A stretch of DNA of 64,000 nucleotides from Candidatus Saccharimonadota bacterium. Lineage in GTDB: Bacteria > Patescibacteriota > Saccharimonadia > Saccharimonadales > Saccharimonadaceae. The position numbers and the translations under genes were made by a program. The notes beneath the pieces are model-generated. The model saw only the letters and a list, made by a program, of their open reading frames with translations. It was not told where the DNA came from and ran no database searches. The stretch covers positions 62,001 to 126,000 of the forward strand of contig VGLK01000002.1 in NCBI GenBank assembly GCA_016866755.1. Reading direction: 5' to 3'. Positions 1-6,906 of the stretch are shown here, piece after piece (position 1 is the stretch's first letter; each line of letters starts with the position of its first letter).

Positions 1-753
1 CTCGCCGACGATCCCCGCAGCATAGTTTCTATGCGACCATTTCGTGCGCCACACCACACTGCTAGTCGAGTTGCCCTTATTGGCGGCGGTCCACACGCCC
101 AGCCAGGCGAGGTGAGTCTTGCGCACACCGGTGTTCTGTTTCTCGATGAAATTCCAGAATACCCCCGTGCCACCCTTGAGTCACTCCGACAACCACTTGA
201 AGATGCTCGAGTACACATTAGTCGGGCGCAAGCTCGCTATGAATACCCGGCCAACTTTATGCTAATTGCCACTATGAACCCCTGCCCCTGCGGTTATTAC
301 GGTGATACCACAAAAGAATGCACCTGCAGTAGTCAGCAAATCCTTAATTATCAAAAACGATTATCTGGCCCCCTACTTGATAGGATTGACCTCACCCTTA
401 CCGTCGGTAGACTACCACATAACGAGCTTTTTGCACCTGAGTTAAAGACTAAAAAACAACATTATGCGAACAAAGAATTAGTACAAAAAGCTCAAACAAC
501 ACAAACTAACAGATATAAAAGTAGTGTTATATACAACGCAAAATTATCTAGCTCACAAGTTAAGCGGTTTATTCCGCTTTCTACGCCAGTTGAAGAGTTT
601 TTAATTTCAGCGGCCCAAAAATTAGATTTATCGCCACGCAGCTATTTCAAAATTATTAAAGTTGCCCGCACAATTGCTGATCTTGATAGTCAAACCGATA
701 TCGAAATTAAGCACCTTGCCGAAGCCCTCCAATATCGCGCACTCCACTCTTGA
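1..753 (+). CDS. comM: ComM/YifB-like Mg-chelatase-family AAA+ ATPase, C-terminal part
   Basis: The reading frame is open from the first base, so the gene starts before the window and only about 250 C-terminal codons are seen. They hold FRAPHHTAS, the Walker B-like segment VLFLDEIPE, the sensor region MNPCPCGYYGD followed by further cysteines (CTCSS), an LLDRIDL arginine-finger region and the C-terminal Mg-chelatase helical domain. Family knowledge: ComM/YifB proteins form hexameric DNA helicases acting in branch migration during natural transformation. An in-frame ATG at 31 is internal to the conserved domain and is not the start. Type IV pilus genes at 17-31 kb fit a DNA-uptake role, which is inference. 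Confidence 0.9.
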   Translation, partial: LADDPRSIVSMRPFRAPHHTASRVALIGGGPHAQPGEVSLAHTGVLFLDEIPEYPRATLESLRQPLEDARVHISRAQARYEYPANFMLIATMNPCPCGYYGDTTKECTCSSQQILNYQKRLSGPLLDRIDLTLTVGRLPHNELFAPELKTKKQHYANKELVQKAQTTQTNRYKSSVIYNAKLSSSQVKRFIPLSTPVEEFLISAAQKLDLSPRSYFKIIKVARTIADLDSQTDIEIKHLAEALQYRALHS

Positions 754-830
754 ATAACCCCCGTAAATTTGATAAAATATTCTATGAATAACGTTTAACA
801 CGCTAGCAGCTCAATAAGGAGAGCATTACA

Positions 831-1337
831 ATTAATAAATCGAATCGAATCAATGAGGCTATCCGAGCCCGAGAGCTTCGCGTTATCGGCGCAAACGGAG
901 AGCAGCTAGGCATTTTAAGTCGCGAGGAAGCCCTCCGACTAGCAGAAGAAGCTGAGCTAGACTTAGTAGAAATCTCACCGAATGCCGAACCGCCGGTAGT
1001 AAAAATTGTCGACTGGGGAAAATTTCAGTACCAGAAGATGAAAGATCAGCAGAAAAATCGCAAAACGTCGAAGGCCAACGAGCTAAAGCAGATGCGATTT
1101 GGACTAAAGATTGGCGCTGGCGATTTAGAAATAAAGCTGCGAAAAATTCGAAAATTCCTCGAAGCTGGCCACAAAGTACGAATTCAACTGTTTTTTCGTG
1201 GACGCGAGATGGCTCACAAAGAACTCGGATTCGAAATGATCGACCGTATAATTGCTCAACTTGAAGATGAAGTGGTAGTTGAACAAAAACCTCAAATGGC
1301 TGGCCGCAATTTGAGTATAGTAGTAAGGAGAAAATAA
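831..1337 (+). CDS. infC: Translation initiation factor IF-3, AUU start
   Basis: IF-3 binds the 30S subunit and checks initiator tRNA and start-codon pairing. The first in-frame ATG (1038) would remove the whole N-terminal domain. The IF-3 N-domain (NEAIRARELRVIGANGEQLG, then VEISPNAEPPVVKIVDWGKF) reads back in frame to an ATT at 831, with AAGGAG at 816-821, nine nucleotides upstream. This gives 168 aa, normal for the family. A second ATT at 825 is too close to the AAGGAG. AUU is the classic infC start that lets IF-3 autoregulate in other bacteria. First gene of an infC-rpmI-rplT operon. Confidence 0.93.
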   Translation: MNKSNRINEAIRARELRVIGANGEQLGILSREEALRLAEEAELDLVEISPNAEPPVVKIVDWGKFQYQKMKDQQKNRKTSKANELKQMRFGLKIGAGDLEIKLRKIRKFLEAGHKVRIQLFFRGREMAHKELGFEMIDRIIAQLEDEVVVEQKPQMAGRNLSIVVRRK

Positions 1338-1339
1338 TC

Positions 1340-1534
1340 ATGCCAAAGCTGAAGACCCACAAAGGTACAGCCAAGCGAATTAAGCTTACCAGCACCGGTA
1401 AACTTACTCGTCGCCGCGCATTCGGTGGACACATGCTCGCTAAAAAGAGCAAAAGCCGCAAGCGCAACATTAATACGCCTGCAGCCGTAACTGGTTCAAT
1501 GGCTAAAAACGTTAAACGAGCAATAGGAGTATAG
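1340..1534 (+). CDS. rpmI: 50S ribosomal protein L35
   Basis: 64 aa, highly basic, with the L35 signature [13 protein letters not shown] and the region [18 protein letters not shown]. It starts 2 nt after the infC stop, and its Shine-Dalgarno (AAGGAG) lies inside the end of infC, so translation is probably coupled. Structural protein of the large subunit. Confidence 0.96.
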   Translation: MPKLKTHKGTAKRIKLTSTGKLTRRRAFGGHMLAKKSKSRKRNINTPAAVTGSMAKNVKRAIGV

Positions 1535-1535
1535 T

Positions 1536-1880
1536 ATGCGAGTAAAACGAGGAGTAACCGCTCGAGCGAAGCATAAAAAGATTCTTAAAGCCGCTAAGGG
1601 TATGCAACACAACCGTACACGTTCGTACCGCCTTGCTAAACAAGGTGTTATCCGAGCCTTACAGTACGCATACCGTGACCGCCGTAACAAAAAACGCGAT
1701 CTACGTGGACTATGGATCACTCGTATTAATGCCGCCGCTCGTGAAAATGGCACTACCTACGCCAAGCTAATTGCCGGCCTTAAAGCCGCAAAAATTGAGC
1801 TTGATCGTAAGACGCTTTCTGAACTAGCAGTGTCTGAGCCAAAAGCCTTTAGCGCCATTGTTAAAACTGCTACAAAGTAG
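1536..1880 (+). CDS. rplT: 50S ribosomal protein L20
   Basis: 114 aa, the usual length. [20 protein letters not shown] and the R/K-rich N-terminal extension are typical of L20, an early-assembly 23S rRNA binder and, in E. coli and Bacillus, the autogenous repressor of this operon. It begins 1 nt after rpmI and is followed by a strong bidirectional terminator. Confidence 0.96.
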   Translation: MRVKRGVTARAKHKKILKAAKGMQHNRTRSYRLAKQGVIRALQYAYRDRRNKKRDLRGLWITRINAAARENGTTYAKLIAGLKAAKIELDRKTLSELAVSEPKAFSAIVKTATK

Positions 1881-1897
1881 TTTTTGGCCGCAAAACG

Positions 1898-1942
1898 CAC
1901 TAAAAAACCGACTTTGCCTAAAGCCTAGTCGGTTTTTTAGTG
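1898..1942. terminator. Bidirectional terminator between rplT and rnpB
   Basis: A perfect 15-bp inverted repeat (CACTAAAAAACCGAC at 1898-1912, GTCGGTTTTTTAGTG at 1928-1942) encloses a 15-nt loop. The A/T tracts inside the arms give a U-tract in either direction, so it can end both the infC operon and rnpB. Confidence 0.88.
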
Positions 1943-1943
1943 T

Positions 1944-2300
1944 GTAGCCCATCTGTAAGCCGGGTTCTGTCGTGAACGATCATCTATCTAGACGCGGGAT
2001 TGCTCTCGCGTTCAAGCGGATAGCGAACACCTCAAGGCGGACAACCTATCTGAAGCGCTCTCCTTGCAGCCAACAGGGTTTACCTTCCCTCTATGTCACC
2101 ATAAAGCGCTGTGAGCTCTTACCTCACTCGTTTCATCTTTTCCCGCAAGCATTTCTGCCGCTGGGTAGTTTTGTTTCTGTGGCACTTTCCCTAGGGTCAC
2201 CCCCGGTCGTCGTTAACGACTGTTGTGTCCTATACTGCCCGGACTTTCCTCTTACTCGGCAGTAAATTCCTCCAAGCAAGCGATCGCTTAACGAGCTACC
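1944..2300 (-). ncRNA. rnpB: RNase P RNA
   Basis: On the minus strand the universal RNase P core GAGGAAAGTCCGGGC lies near the 5' end (complement of 2238-2252) and ACAGAACCCGGCTTA near the 3' end (complement of about 1957-1971); these pair in the P4 region. Length about 357 nt fits a type A RNA. A TATAAT -10 lies at 2306-2311 (complement), so transcription should start near 2300. The 3' end abuts the terminator at 1898-1942. This is the catalytic RNA for 5' processing of tRNA precursors. An open frame at 1972-2265 is a shadow. Confidence 0.94.
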
Positions 2301-2306
2301 TTACAA

Positions 2307-3185
2307 TTATACCTTATTTATCGCGCGCTTTTCGTAATCAAGGATTTTATTTACCGCTCTATCGGCTAACTGATTAAATTCTCGCTTTACATGAATAAAC
2401 TTAATACGATCAAACTCGCGACTTAATTCTTTAATACGCTCATGAATTGGCCATAGCTCGCGATTTTTAATAATGTAAAGGCCATTAAGCTGATTAACCA
2501 CAAGCATACTGTCTATTTTGAAATTAACATCTCTAATGCCAAGGCGAATCGCCTCCTCGAGGCCGAGTCGCACACCGTGATACTCAGCTTGGTTATTAGT
2601 AGTAAGGCCTAAATACTCCCCGCCTTCGCTCAGCACCTGTCCATCTGCGGCCACGATTACAAATCCAGCTGCCGACGGACCTGGATTTCCCCTTGAACCT
2701 CCATCTGAAAAAATAGTAATAGATGATGTTTTTTTATCAGCGTAATCAGCTGTTTTTACTGCACTCTCATCTGTTAGTTTTTGATGTTGGCTTAAATTTA
2801 GCAATAGTAAAGCTGATTGACTAAGGCTATACTGATGTAATTGGCTCAACGATACCCATTGGTAAGATGTATACCGCTCTGGCAATTTATTGCGCGGTAA
2901 CACCGATTTGGCAGCAATCTTATAGCAAATTGCCACATAATGCGTTGGACTATGCCGCTCATCTACGTAACTCGCCACATCAACAAGTTTTGGCGGCAAT
3001 AGCGGTTTTAAAAATTCAATTGCTAAACTGCCAGCAGCAGCTGCTGGATCTTCAGTGGCCTGAAGTCGTCGCATTGGTACCTCGTATTGCTTAGGGGCGC
3101 TAGCCTCACCAGCTGGCCGCCTTACCAGCAGTACCGTGCCATCATCTTGCTCAATTAACAAATTAATTACTACTCGTTGTCGCAT
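2307..3185 (-). CDS. Degenerate Nudix-like domain fused to RNase HI-like domain
   Basis: 292 aa. Residues 1-130 have the shape of a Nudix fold (VVINLLIE-DDGTVLLVRRP, YEVP, later SYQWVSLSQL), but the catalytic Nudix box (GX5EX7REUXEEXGU) is not there: the expected region reads RRLQATEDPAAAAGSLAIEF. Residues about 155-285 are an RNase HI domain with FSDGGSRGNPGPSAAGFVI, NNQAEYHG, a DSMLVVNQL strand and a final NQLADRAVN, so all four acidic positions are visible. Expected role: cleavage of RNA in RNA-DNA hybrids, with an N-terminal domain that may bind nucleotides without hydrolysing them. Its stop lies over the rnpB promoter. Confidence 0.8.
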   Translation of the reverse strand: MRQRVVINLLIEQDDGTVLLVRRPAGEASAPKQYEVPMRRLQATEDPAAAAGSLAIEFLKPLLPPKLVDVASYVDERHSPTHYVAICYKIAAKSVLPRNKLPERYTSYQWVSLSQLHQYSLSQSALLLLNLSQHQKLTDESAVKTADYADKKTSSITIFSDGGSRGNPGPSAAGFVIVAADGQVLSEGGEYLGLTTNNQAEYHGVRLGLEEAIRLGIRDVNFKIDSMLVVNQLNGLYIIKNRELWPIHERIKELSREFDRIKFIHVKREFNQLADRAVNKILDYEKRAINKV

Positions 3186-3206
3186 ATATTATCCATAAAA
3201 ACATAA

Positions 3207-3350
3207 TATCCCAGCAGACAACAAGCGCTTGATATTCCCCGCGAAAATGCAAGGTGGGTGTTCGCAACTAACTTCCACGGAAGCTAATCATATTGAACTC
3301 CCTATCAAATGATATTAGGAAAATCATGCACGCCCGTCTCTTACTGGGAC
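3207..3350 (-). ncRNA. Candidate structured small RNA
   Basis: This gap between two minus-strand genes has no convincing ORF. On the minus strand an extended -10 (TGTTATACT, hexamer at 3357-3362) sits 6 nt before a predicted start at 3350. The transcript would begin with GUCCCAG and end with CUGGGA, closing a long stem helped by AGAC/GUCU, with an internal CUUCC-GUGG-AAG hairpin. About 145 nt with one closing stem recalls 6S-type RNAs, but no diagnostic 6S or SRP sequence was found, so the family is unassigned. Confidence 0.4.
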
Positions 3351-3376
3351 TCTTTTAGTATAACAGTTATGCCTTA

Positions 3377-4054
3377 CTAAATAAATATCAGCTCAAAAAT
3401 AGTAATTGTACCGCCAATAAGTGTGGTGAGCAGCGCACTAAACGCTGCACCGCCTAGAAAAACTAACGCAAATATAATAATAAGGCCAAATTGTTCCATA
3501 ATTTCCATGCCGCGACGTACAAACTCGGGCGCAAGCGCATACAAGACACGTGAACCATCGAGCGGTGGAATTGGTAGCATATTAAAGACAAAGAATCCCA
3601 CATTAATTGATATTGTCAGCAGTAATACCTGAGCTAGAAGTCCGTTTGCATTACCGCCCTCGCCCACCACACCAGTTAAGGCGGCTACACCAAACGCAAC
3701 AAAAGCAATCAATAGATTAAGTAGTGGCCCCGCGGCTGCTATCAGTGCAGACCCCCATTCACCCCCACGTACCCGAGACGGATTAAACGGCACCGGTTTA
3801 GCACCACCAAAAATAGGCCCTCCAAAAATTGCCAATAGAAGTGGCAATAGTATAGTCAAAAACGGATCAATATGACGAATTGGATTAAGAGTAAGACGCC
3901 CTTCAAGTTTAGCTGTGTCATCACCCAGCCAGTAGCCCATAAAGGCGTGCATTGCCTCATGCAAGGTCATCGAGAATAAAATAATAATCAGTACGGTTAC
4001 AATGTAAGCTATATCCACCCCCTTAGTATAGCGAGCAAATTGATCTTTTACCAC
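3377..4054 (-). CDS. Site-2 protease family (M50) membrane metalloprotease
   Basis: 225 aa, about five or six membrane segments. The zinc motif HEAMH lies in the first transmembrane helix (residues about 28-32), and the second metal-ligand motif appears as NMLPIPPLDGSRVL near residue 160. The GPLLN segment is typical of the group 3 (SpoIVFB-like) M50 proteases. There is no PDZ or CBS domain, which is usual for short CPR members. Expected function is intramembrane cleavage of membrane-anchored regulators or signal-peptide remnants; the substrate is unknown. Confidence 0.88.
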   Translation of the reverse strand: MVKDQFARYTKGVDIAYIVTVLIIILFSMTLHEAMHAFMGYWLGDDTAKLEGRLTLNPIRHIDPFLTILLPLLLAIFGGPIFGGAKPVPFNPSRVRGGEWGSALIAAAGPLLNLLIAFVAFGVAALTGVVGEGGNANGLLAQVLLLTISINVGFFVFNMLPIPPLDGSRVLYALAPEFVRRGMEIMEQFGLIIIFALVFLGGAAFSALLTTLIGGTITIFELIFI

Positions 4055-4149
4055 TCTTAAGCAGCCTAAGCACCGGGTCTCATTGACATAGCGCCGTTTC
4101 TCCGTTACAATAATGGAGATTGTTTAATATTTAATAGATGGATTTAATT

Positions 4150-4353
4150 ATGGCAGCACGATGCGAATTAACTGGGAAAGGTAAGCAGCACGGTCACAAC
4201 GTGAGCTTTTCACTGCGCCGCACTAAGCGTGTCTTTAAGCCTAATCTACAAAAGAAAACCTTTTTAGTAGACGGCCAAAAAGTCACAATGACACTTAGTA
4301 CGCAAGCTATCCGCACCCTTAAAAAGAAAGGTGTTCTTCCAAAAGCTAGCTAG
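4150..4353 (+). CDS. rpmB: 50S ribosomal protein L28
   Basis: 67 aa from ATG 4150: MAARCELTGKGKQHGHNVSF and SLRRTKRVFKPNLQKK match L28. An ATG at 4138 in the same frame would add MDLI. The 4150 start is preferred because L28 proteins begin at MA-x-x-C-x-x-TGK, though neither start has a strong Shine-Dalgarno. It stands alone, followed by a terminator shared with the convergent hydrolase gene. Confidence 0.92.
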   Translation: MAARCELTGKGKQHGHNVSFSLRRTKRVFKPNLQKKTFLVDGQKVTMTLSTQAIRTLKKKGVLPKAS

Positions 4354-4370
4354 GGAGACGCGCGACATAA

Positions 4371-4405
4371 AAATTACCCTTTAGAGTAATCTAGAGGGTA
4401 ATTTT
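4371..4405. terminator. Bidirectional terminator after rpmB
   Basis: ATTACCCT (4373-4380) pairs with AGGGTAAT (4395-4402), flanked by A-rich and T-rich tracts, between rpmB (+) and the convergent hydrolase gene (-). Confidence 0.75.
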
Positions 4406-4429
4406 ATTTGTAAATAATTTGTACCTTGC

Positions 4430-5065
4430 CTATGAACGTTCAATTACATATACCGTCATCGACTCTGGCAAACTCGCGCTGCTTTTAATTTTTAGCTTAG
4501 AAACTGTCTCGATAGATAAATTCATAGCGGCAGTAAACTCATCAAGCTTCGCCTGTGGTACTTCATACTTAAGTGACGTGTCATCGTAATGCACCGGCAC
4601 AACAATCTTAGGCTCAATTTGTTTTGCCAATTTAACCGCAGACTGTGCATCAAGCGTGTAACCATTGCCGCCGACAGGCACAATTAAAATATCAATTAGA
4701 CCAAGCGATTCTAGCTGCTCTTCGGTTGGTTTTGCATCAACATGCCCTAAAAAGCCAATCGCTATATCCTCGACCTCAATACGGTATGATGTAGTGTTTT
4801 TTTCATCACCTTCATCTATATGTCGCTGCATAGCCACACCCTTAATCGAAAACTTTCCAATTTCAAATTCACCCGGGCTATCAATTAGCAGTCGCGCATC
4901 AGCGACGTCATCTGTCATAAAACGATGCTCCGTAGAGATGACAACACAATCGTTTACTGCTGCGTCTTTTAGGCCAAGTAATGATAGTTTTGGATCTGTA
5001 ATTACTGTTACATTCTTGGTTTTTACAACAACCGTCGACCCACCTTTATACTCAATATCAAACAT
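4430..5065 (-). CDS. UlaG-like metallo-beta-lactamase-fold hydrolase
   Basis: 211 aa. The pattern of a short N-terminal strand, GGSTVVVKTKNVTVITDP, then IDSPGEFEI, GFLGHVD and IVVPVHYDD matches the UlaG/YtkL-type branch of the metallo-beta-lactamase fold common in CPR genomes. The canonical HxHxDH is replaced by STEHRFMTDD, so the usual first metal site is altered and activity is uncertain. A strong Shine-Dalgarno (AAGGAGAGAGC) precedes the ATG. It follows the winged-helix/nucleotidyltransferase gene by 9 nt, so the two are probably co-transcribed. Confidence 0.7.
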   Translation of the reverse strand: MFDIEYKGGSTVVVKTKNVTVITDPKLSLLGLKDAAVNDCVVISTEHRFMTDDVADARLLIDSPGEFEIGKFSIKGVAMQRHIDEGDEKNTTSYRIEVEDIAIGFLGHVDAKPTEEQLESLGLIDILIVPVGGNGYTLDAQSAVKLAKQIEPKIVVPVHYDDTSLKYEVPQAKLDEFTAAMNLSIETVSKLKIKSSASLPESMTVYVIERS

Positions 5066-5074
5066 GCTCTCTCC

Positions 5075-5698
5075 TTACTTTCCGAATAGTTTTTCACTGT
5101 CTGCCAGCACACTATGTTTGTTATTTAATAATTCTGTTACAAAACGATCTCGCACACTTAAACGATAGTAAAACTCGTCGTATGCAAGCGTTGTATAATT
5201 TATTTCATGCCCCTCTTGCGCTTCAATTAAGCCAATTAACTTAGAGGTTTTGCGCGCCGGAATATCTCCCACTAACAGCAAATCTACTTCACTGCCCGAA
5301 CCGGGAACAAGAGTTCCGGCGGCAATAGCCACCCTAATTTCTCTCATTTCACGAATTATTTCCGAAAGCGACTGAGATTTAGCGGTTACTTTCTGTGCAT
5401 GTGCAGTTTTATCATGAGCAAATATTTGACGCAATGCCTCATAGTGCTCATAGGTTTCGCTTACGGCATAATATAATTTGTTATCGGCAGTCTCACTATC
5501 TATAATACCCACCTTCAGCATGTTAGCGAGTTCACGTCGCACTGAATTGATTTGTTCATCAATTAGACGAGTAATTTCTCGTACATAAAAAGATTTACCG
5601 GGGTTATTAAGGAATAAGTGCAGTAACTTCACCCGTGTTTTTGAACCAAATAGTGCGTCAATCATTCTTTTTTGTATTCCCTCTTCTATGAACATCAT
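5075..5698 (-). CDS. Winged-helix DNA-binding protein with nucleotidyltransferase-like domain
   Basis: 207 aa. Residues about 14-90 form a winged helix (GSKTRVKLLHLFLNNPGKSF, VREITRLI, VRRELANMLKVGII), and residues about 130-190 resemble a MNT-type nucleotidyltransferase fold (GSGSEVDLLLVGD). Such fusions occur widely in CPR bacteria and archaea as putative regulators. The first ATG overlaps miaA by about 40 nt; an internal ATG at 5665 (complement) with GAGGGA upstream is an alternative start. Function beyond DNA binding is unknown. Confidence 0.65.
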   Translation of the reverse strand: MMFIEEGIQKRMIDALFGSKTRVKLLHLFLNNPGKSFYVREITRLIDEQINSVRRELANMLKVGIIDSETADNKLYYAVSETYEHYEALRQIFAHDKTAHAQKVTAKSQSLSEIIREMREIRVAIAAGTLVPGSGSEVDLLLVGDIPARKTSKLIGLIEAQEGHEINYTTLAYDEFYYRLSVRDRFVTELLNNKHSVLADSEKLFGK

Positions 5699-6572
5699 TG
5701 TACCATGATTCGAAGTTTGATTCCACTTGCCTAAGAATGGAATTCACTGCGTCTTCTCGGGGTGCCCACGTAATGTATTTATTACGTTTAAACCAAGTCA
5801 TTTGCCGCTTTGCCAAGCGATAATCAAGCGTAATGAATTGTTCGTTTACTTGCTGACGTGTGAGCGTTCCTTCTAGGTGTTGCTTAAGCAATCTATAAAT
5901 ATTTCCCGTCATAGCCTCACTATCCCAACCATACAATTTGCCCAATTTAATTGCCTCATCTACAACACCATGTTCAAACATTTGTTCAGCCCTGTGCCTA
6001 ATACGAGTACGCAGCTCTTCTTTATCTGTAGCTATTCCTACAATTATTGAATTACTTGCTGGTACATTTCGCCTCTGTAAATTTATGTTTGACTGTAGAA
6101 TAGCCTGTACTACATGACGTTTGTTTTTATAGTTATAGGGTAAATTTATGTTGTTGTTAGTACAATATTTATATAGTTCATTCATAGTCCACTGCATTAG
6201 TGCCTCGCGTTGACTGTGACTGTCTGGTGGGAATTGGTAGTCAAAAAGTACTGCATCTATATATAATCCGGTGCCACCAACCATAACAGGTGTTTTACCC
6301 CGAGAACGAATATCATTAATTACTTGCTCTGCGTACTGTTTAAAATCTGCCGCCGTAAACCGCTCACCTGGATAAACTAAGTCTAACCCCCAATGAATAA
6401 CACCCTGCTGTTCGGCAAGACTTGGTTTTGCAGTACCAATATCAGTATCTTTATAGATAGTCCGGCTATCGGCACATAATATTTCGCCATTAAGAAGCTG
6501 GGCAGCCGTAATAGCTGCCGCCGTCTTACCGCTGGCTGTTGGCCCTACAATCACAATTAAAGGTGCTGTCAT
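5658..6572 (-). CDS. miaA: tRNA dimethylallyltransferase
   Basis: 304 aa from the ATG at 6572. P-loop GPTASGKT, DSRTIYKDTDIGTAKPS, GLDLVYPGERFTAADF, VMVGGTGLY and the C-terminal RLAKRQMTWFKRN are MiaA signatures. The enzyme adds the dimethylallyl group to A37 of tRNAs reading U-starting codons. The start codon overlaps the stop of the upstream atl gene (TAATG), giving translational coupling; a start at 6590 would run further into atl. Part of a minus-strand run thrS-atl-miaA. Confidence 0.95.
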   Translation of the reverse strand: MTAPLIVIVGPTASGKTAAAITAAQLLNGEILCADSRTIYKDTDIGTAKPSLAEQQGVIHWGLDLVYPGERFTAADFKQYAEQVINDIRSRGKTPVMVGGTGLYIDAVLFDYQFPPDSHSQREALMQWTMNELYKYCTNNNINLPYNYKNKRHVVQAILQSNINLQRRNVPASNSIIVGIATDKEELRTRIRHRAEQMFEHGVVDEAIKLGKLYGWDSEAMTGNIYRLLKQHLEGTLTRQQVNEQFITLDYRLAKRQMTWFKRNKYITWAPREDAVNSILRQVESNFESWYNDVHRRGNTKKND

Positions 6573-6904
6573 TACAACAGCGGCCTCCAACGATGTGCTT
6601 CAAAATTGATAATTGTATGATTTTCATCGCAAGGGACACCTTCGGTATTTAATAGCGTAGCCTGCACCTCCCTACCACCAGGGAATCCGGACGCTAGGCC
6701 ACCAAAACGATTAACAACTCTGTGCCAAGGTAAGGTTGGATCCCCATAATGTGCAATCCCACCAACAATACGGGCTGCTGCGGCCTGGCCGCTAAGTGCC
6801 GCCAGTTCGCCATAGGTAGCCACCTGACCATAAGGTATTCTTGCCACCCACATCTCAACTTGCTGACGAAAATTAAGGCTTACCTCTACATTACCTCTAG
6901 TCAT
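6572..6904 (-). CDS. atl: Alkyltransferase-like protein (ATL)
   Basis: 110 aa covering the C-terminal DNA-binding domain of the MGMT family: FRQQVEMWVARIPYGQVATY, ARIVGGIAH and the active-site segment. That segment reads PWHRVVN, with Trp in place of the alkyl-accepting Cys of PCHRV. This is the hallmark of ATL proteins, which bind O6-alkylguanine but do not remove the alkyl group, flagging it for nucleotide excision repair in other bacteria. It sits 2 nt after thrS and overlaps miaA. Confidence 0.88.
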   Translation of the reverse strand: MTRGNVEVSLNFRQQVEMWVARIPYGQVATYGELAALSGQAAAARIVGGIAHYGDPTLPWHRVVNRFGGLASGFPGGREVQATLLNTEGVPCDENHTIINFEAHRWRPLL

Positions 6905-6906
6905 TT

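Noticed and set aside
1972-2265. 97-codon plus-strand ORF
   Set aside because: It lies entirely on the complement of the RNase P RNA, whose core motifs explain the sequence.
3207-3350. Assignment of the small RNA as SRP RNA or tmRNA
   Set aside because: The SRP core motif and the tmRNA Ala-acceptor ends were not found on either strand.
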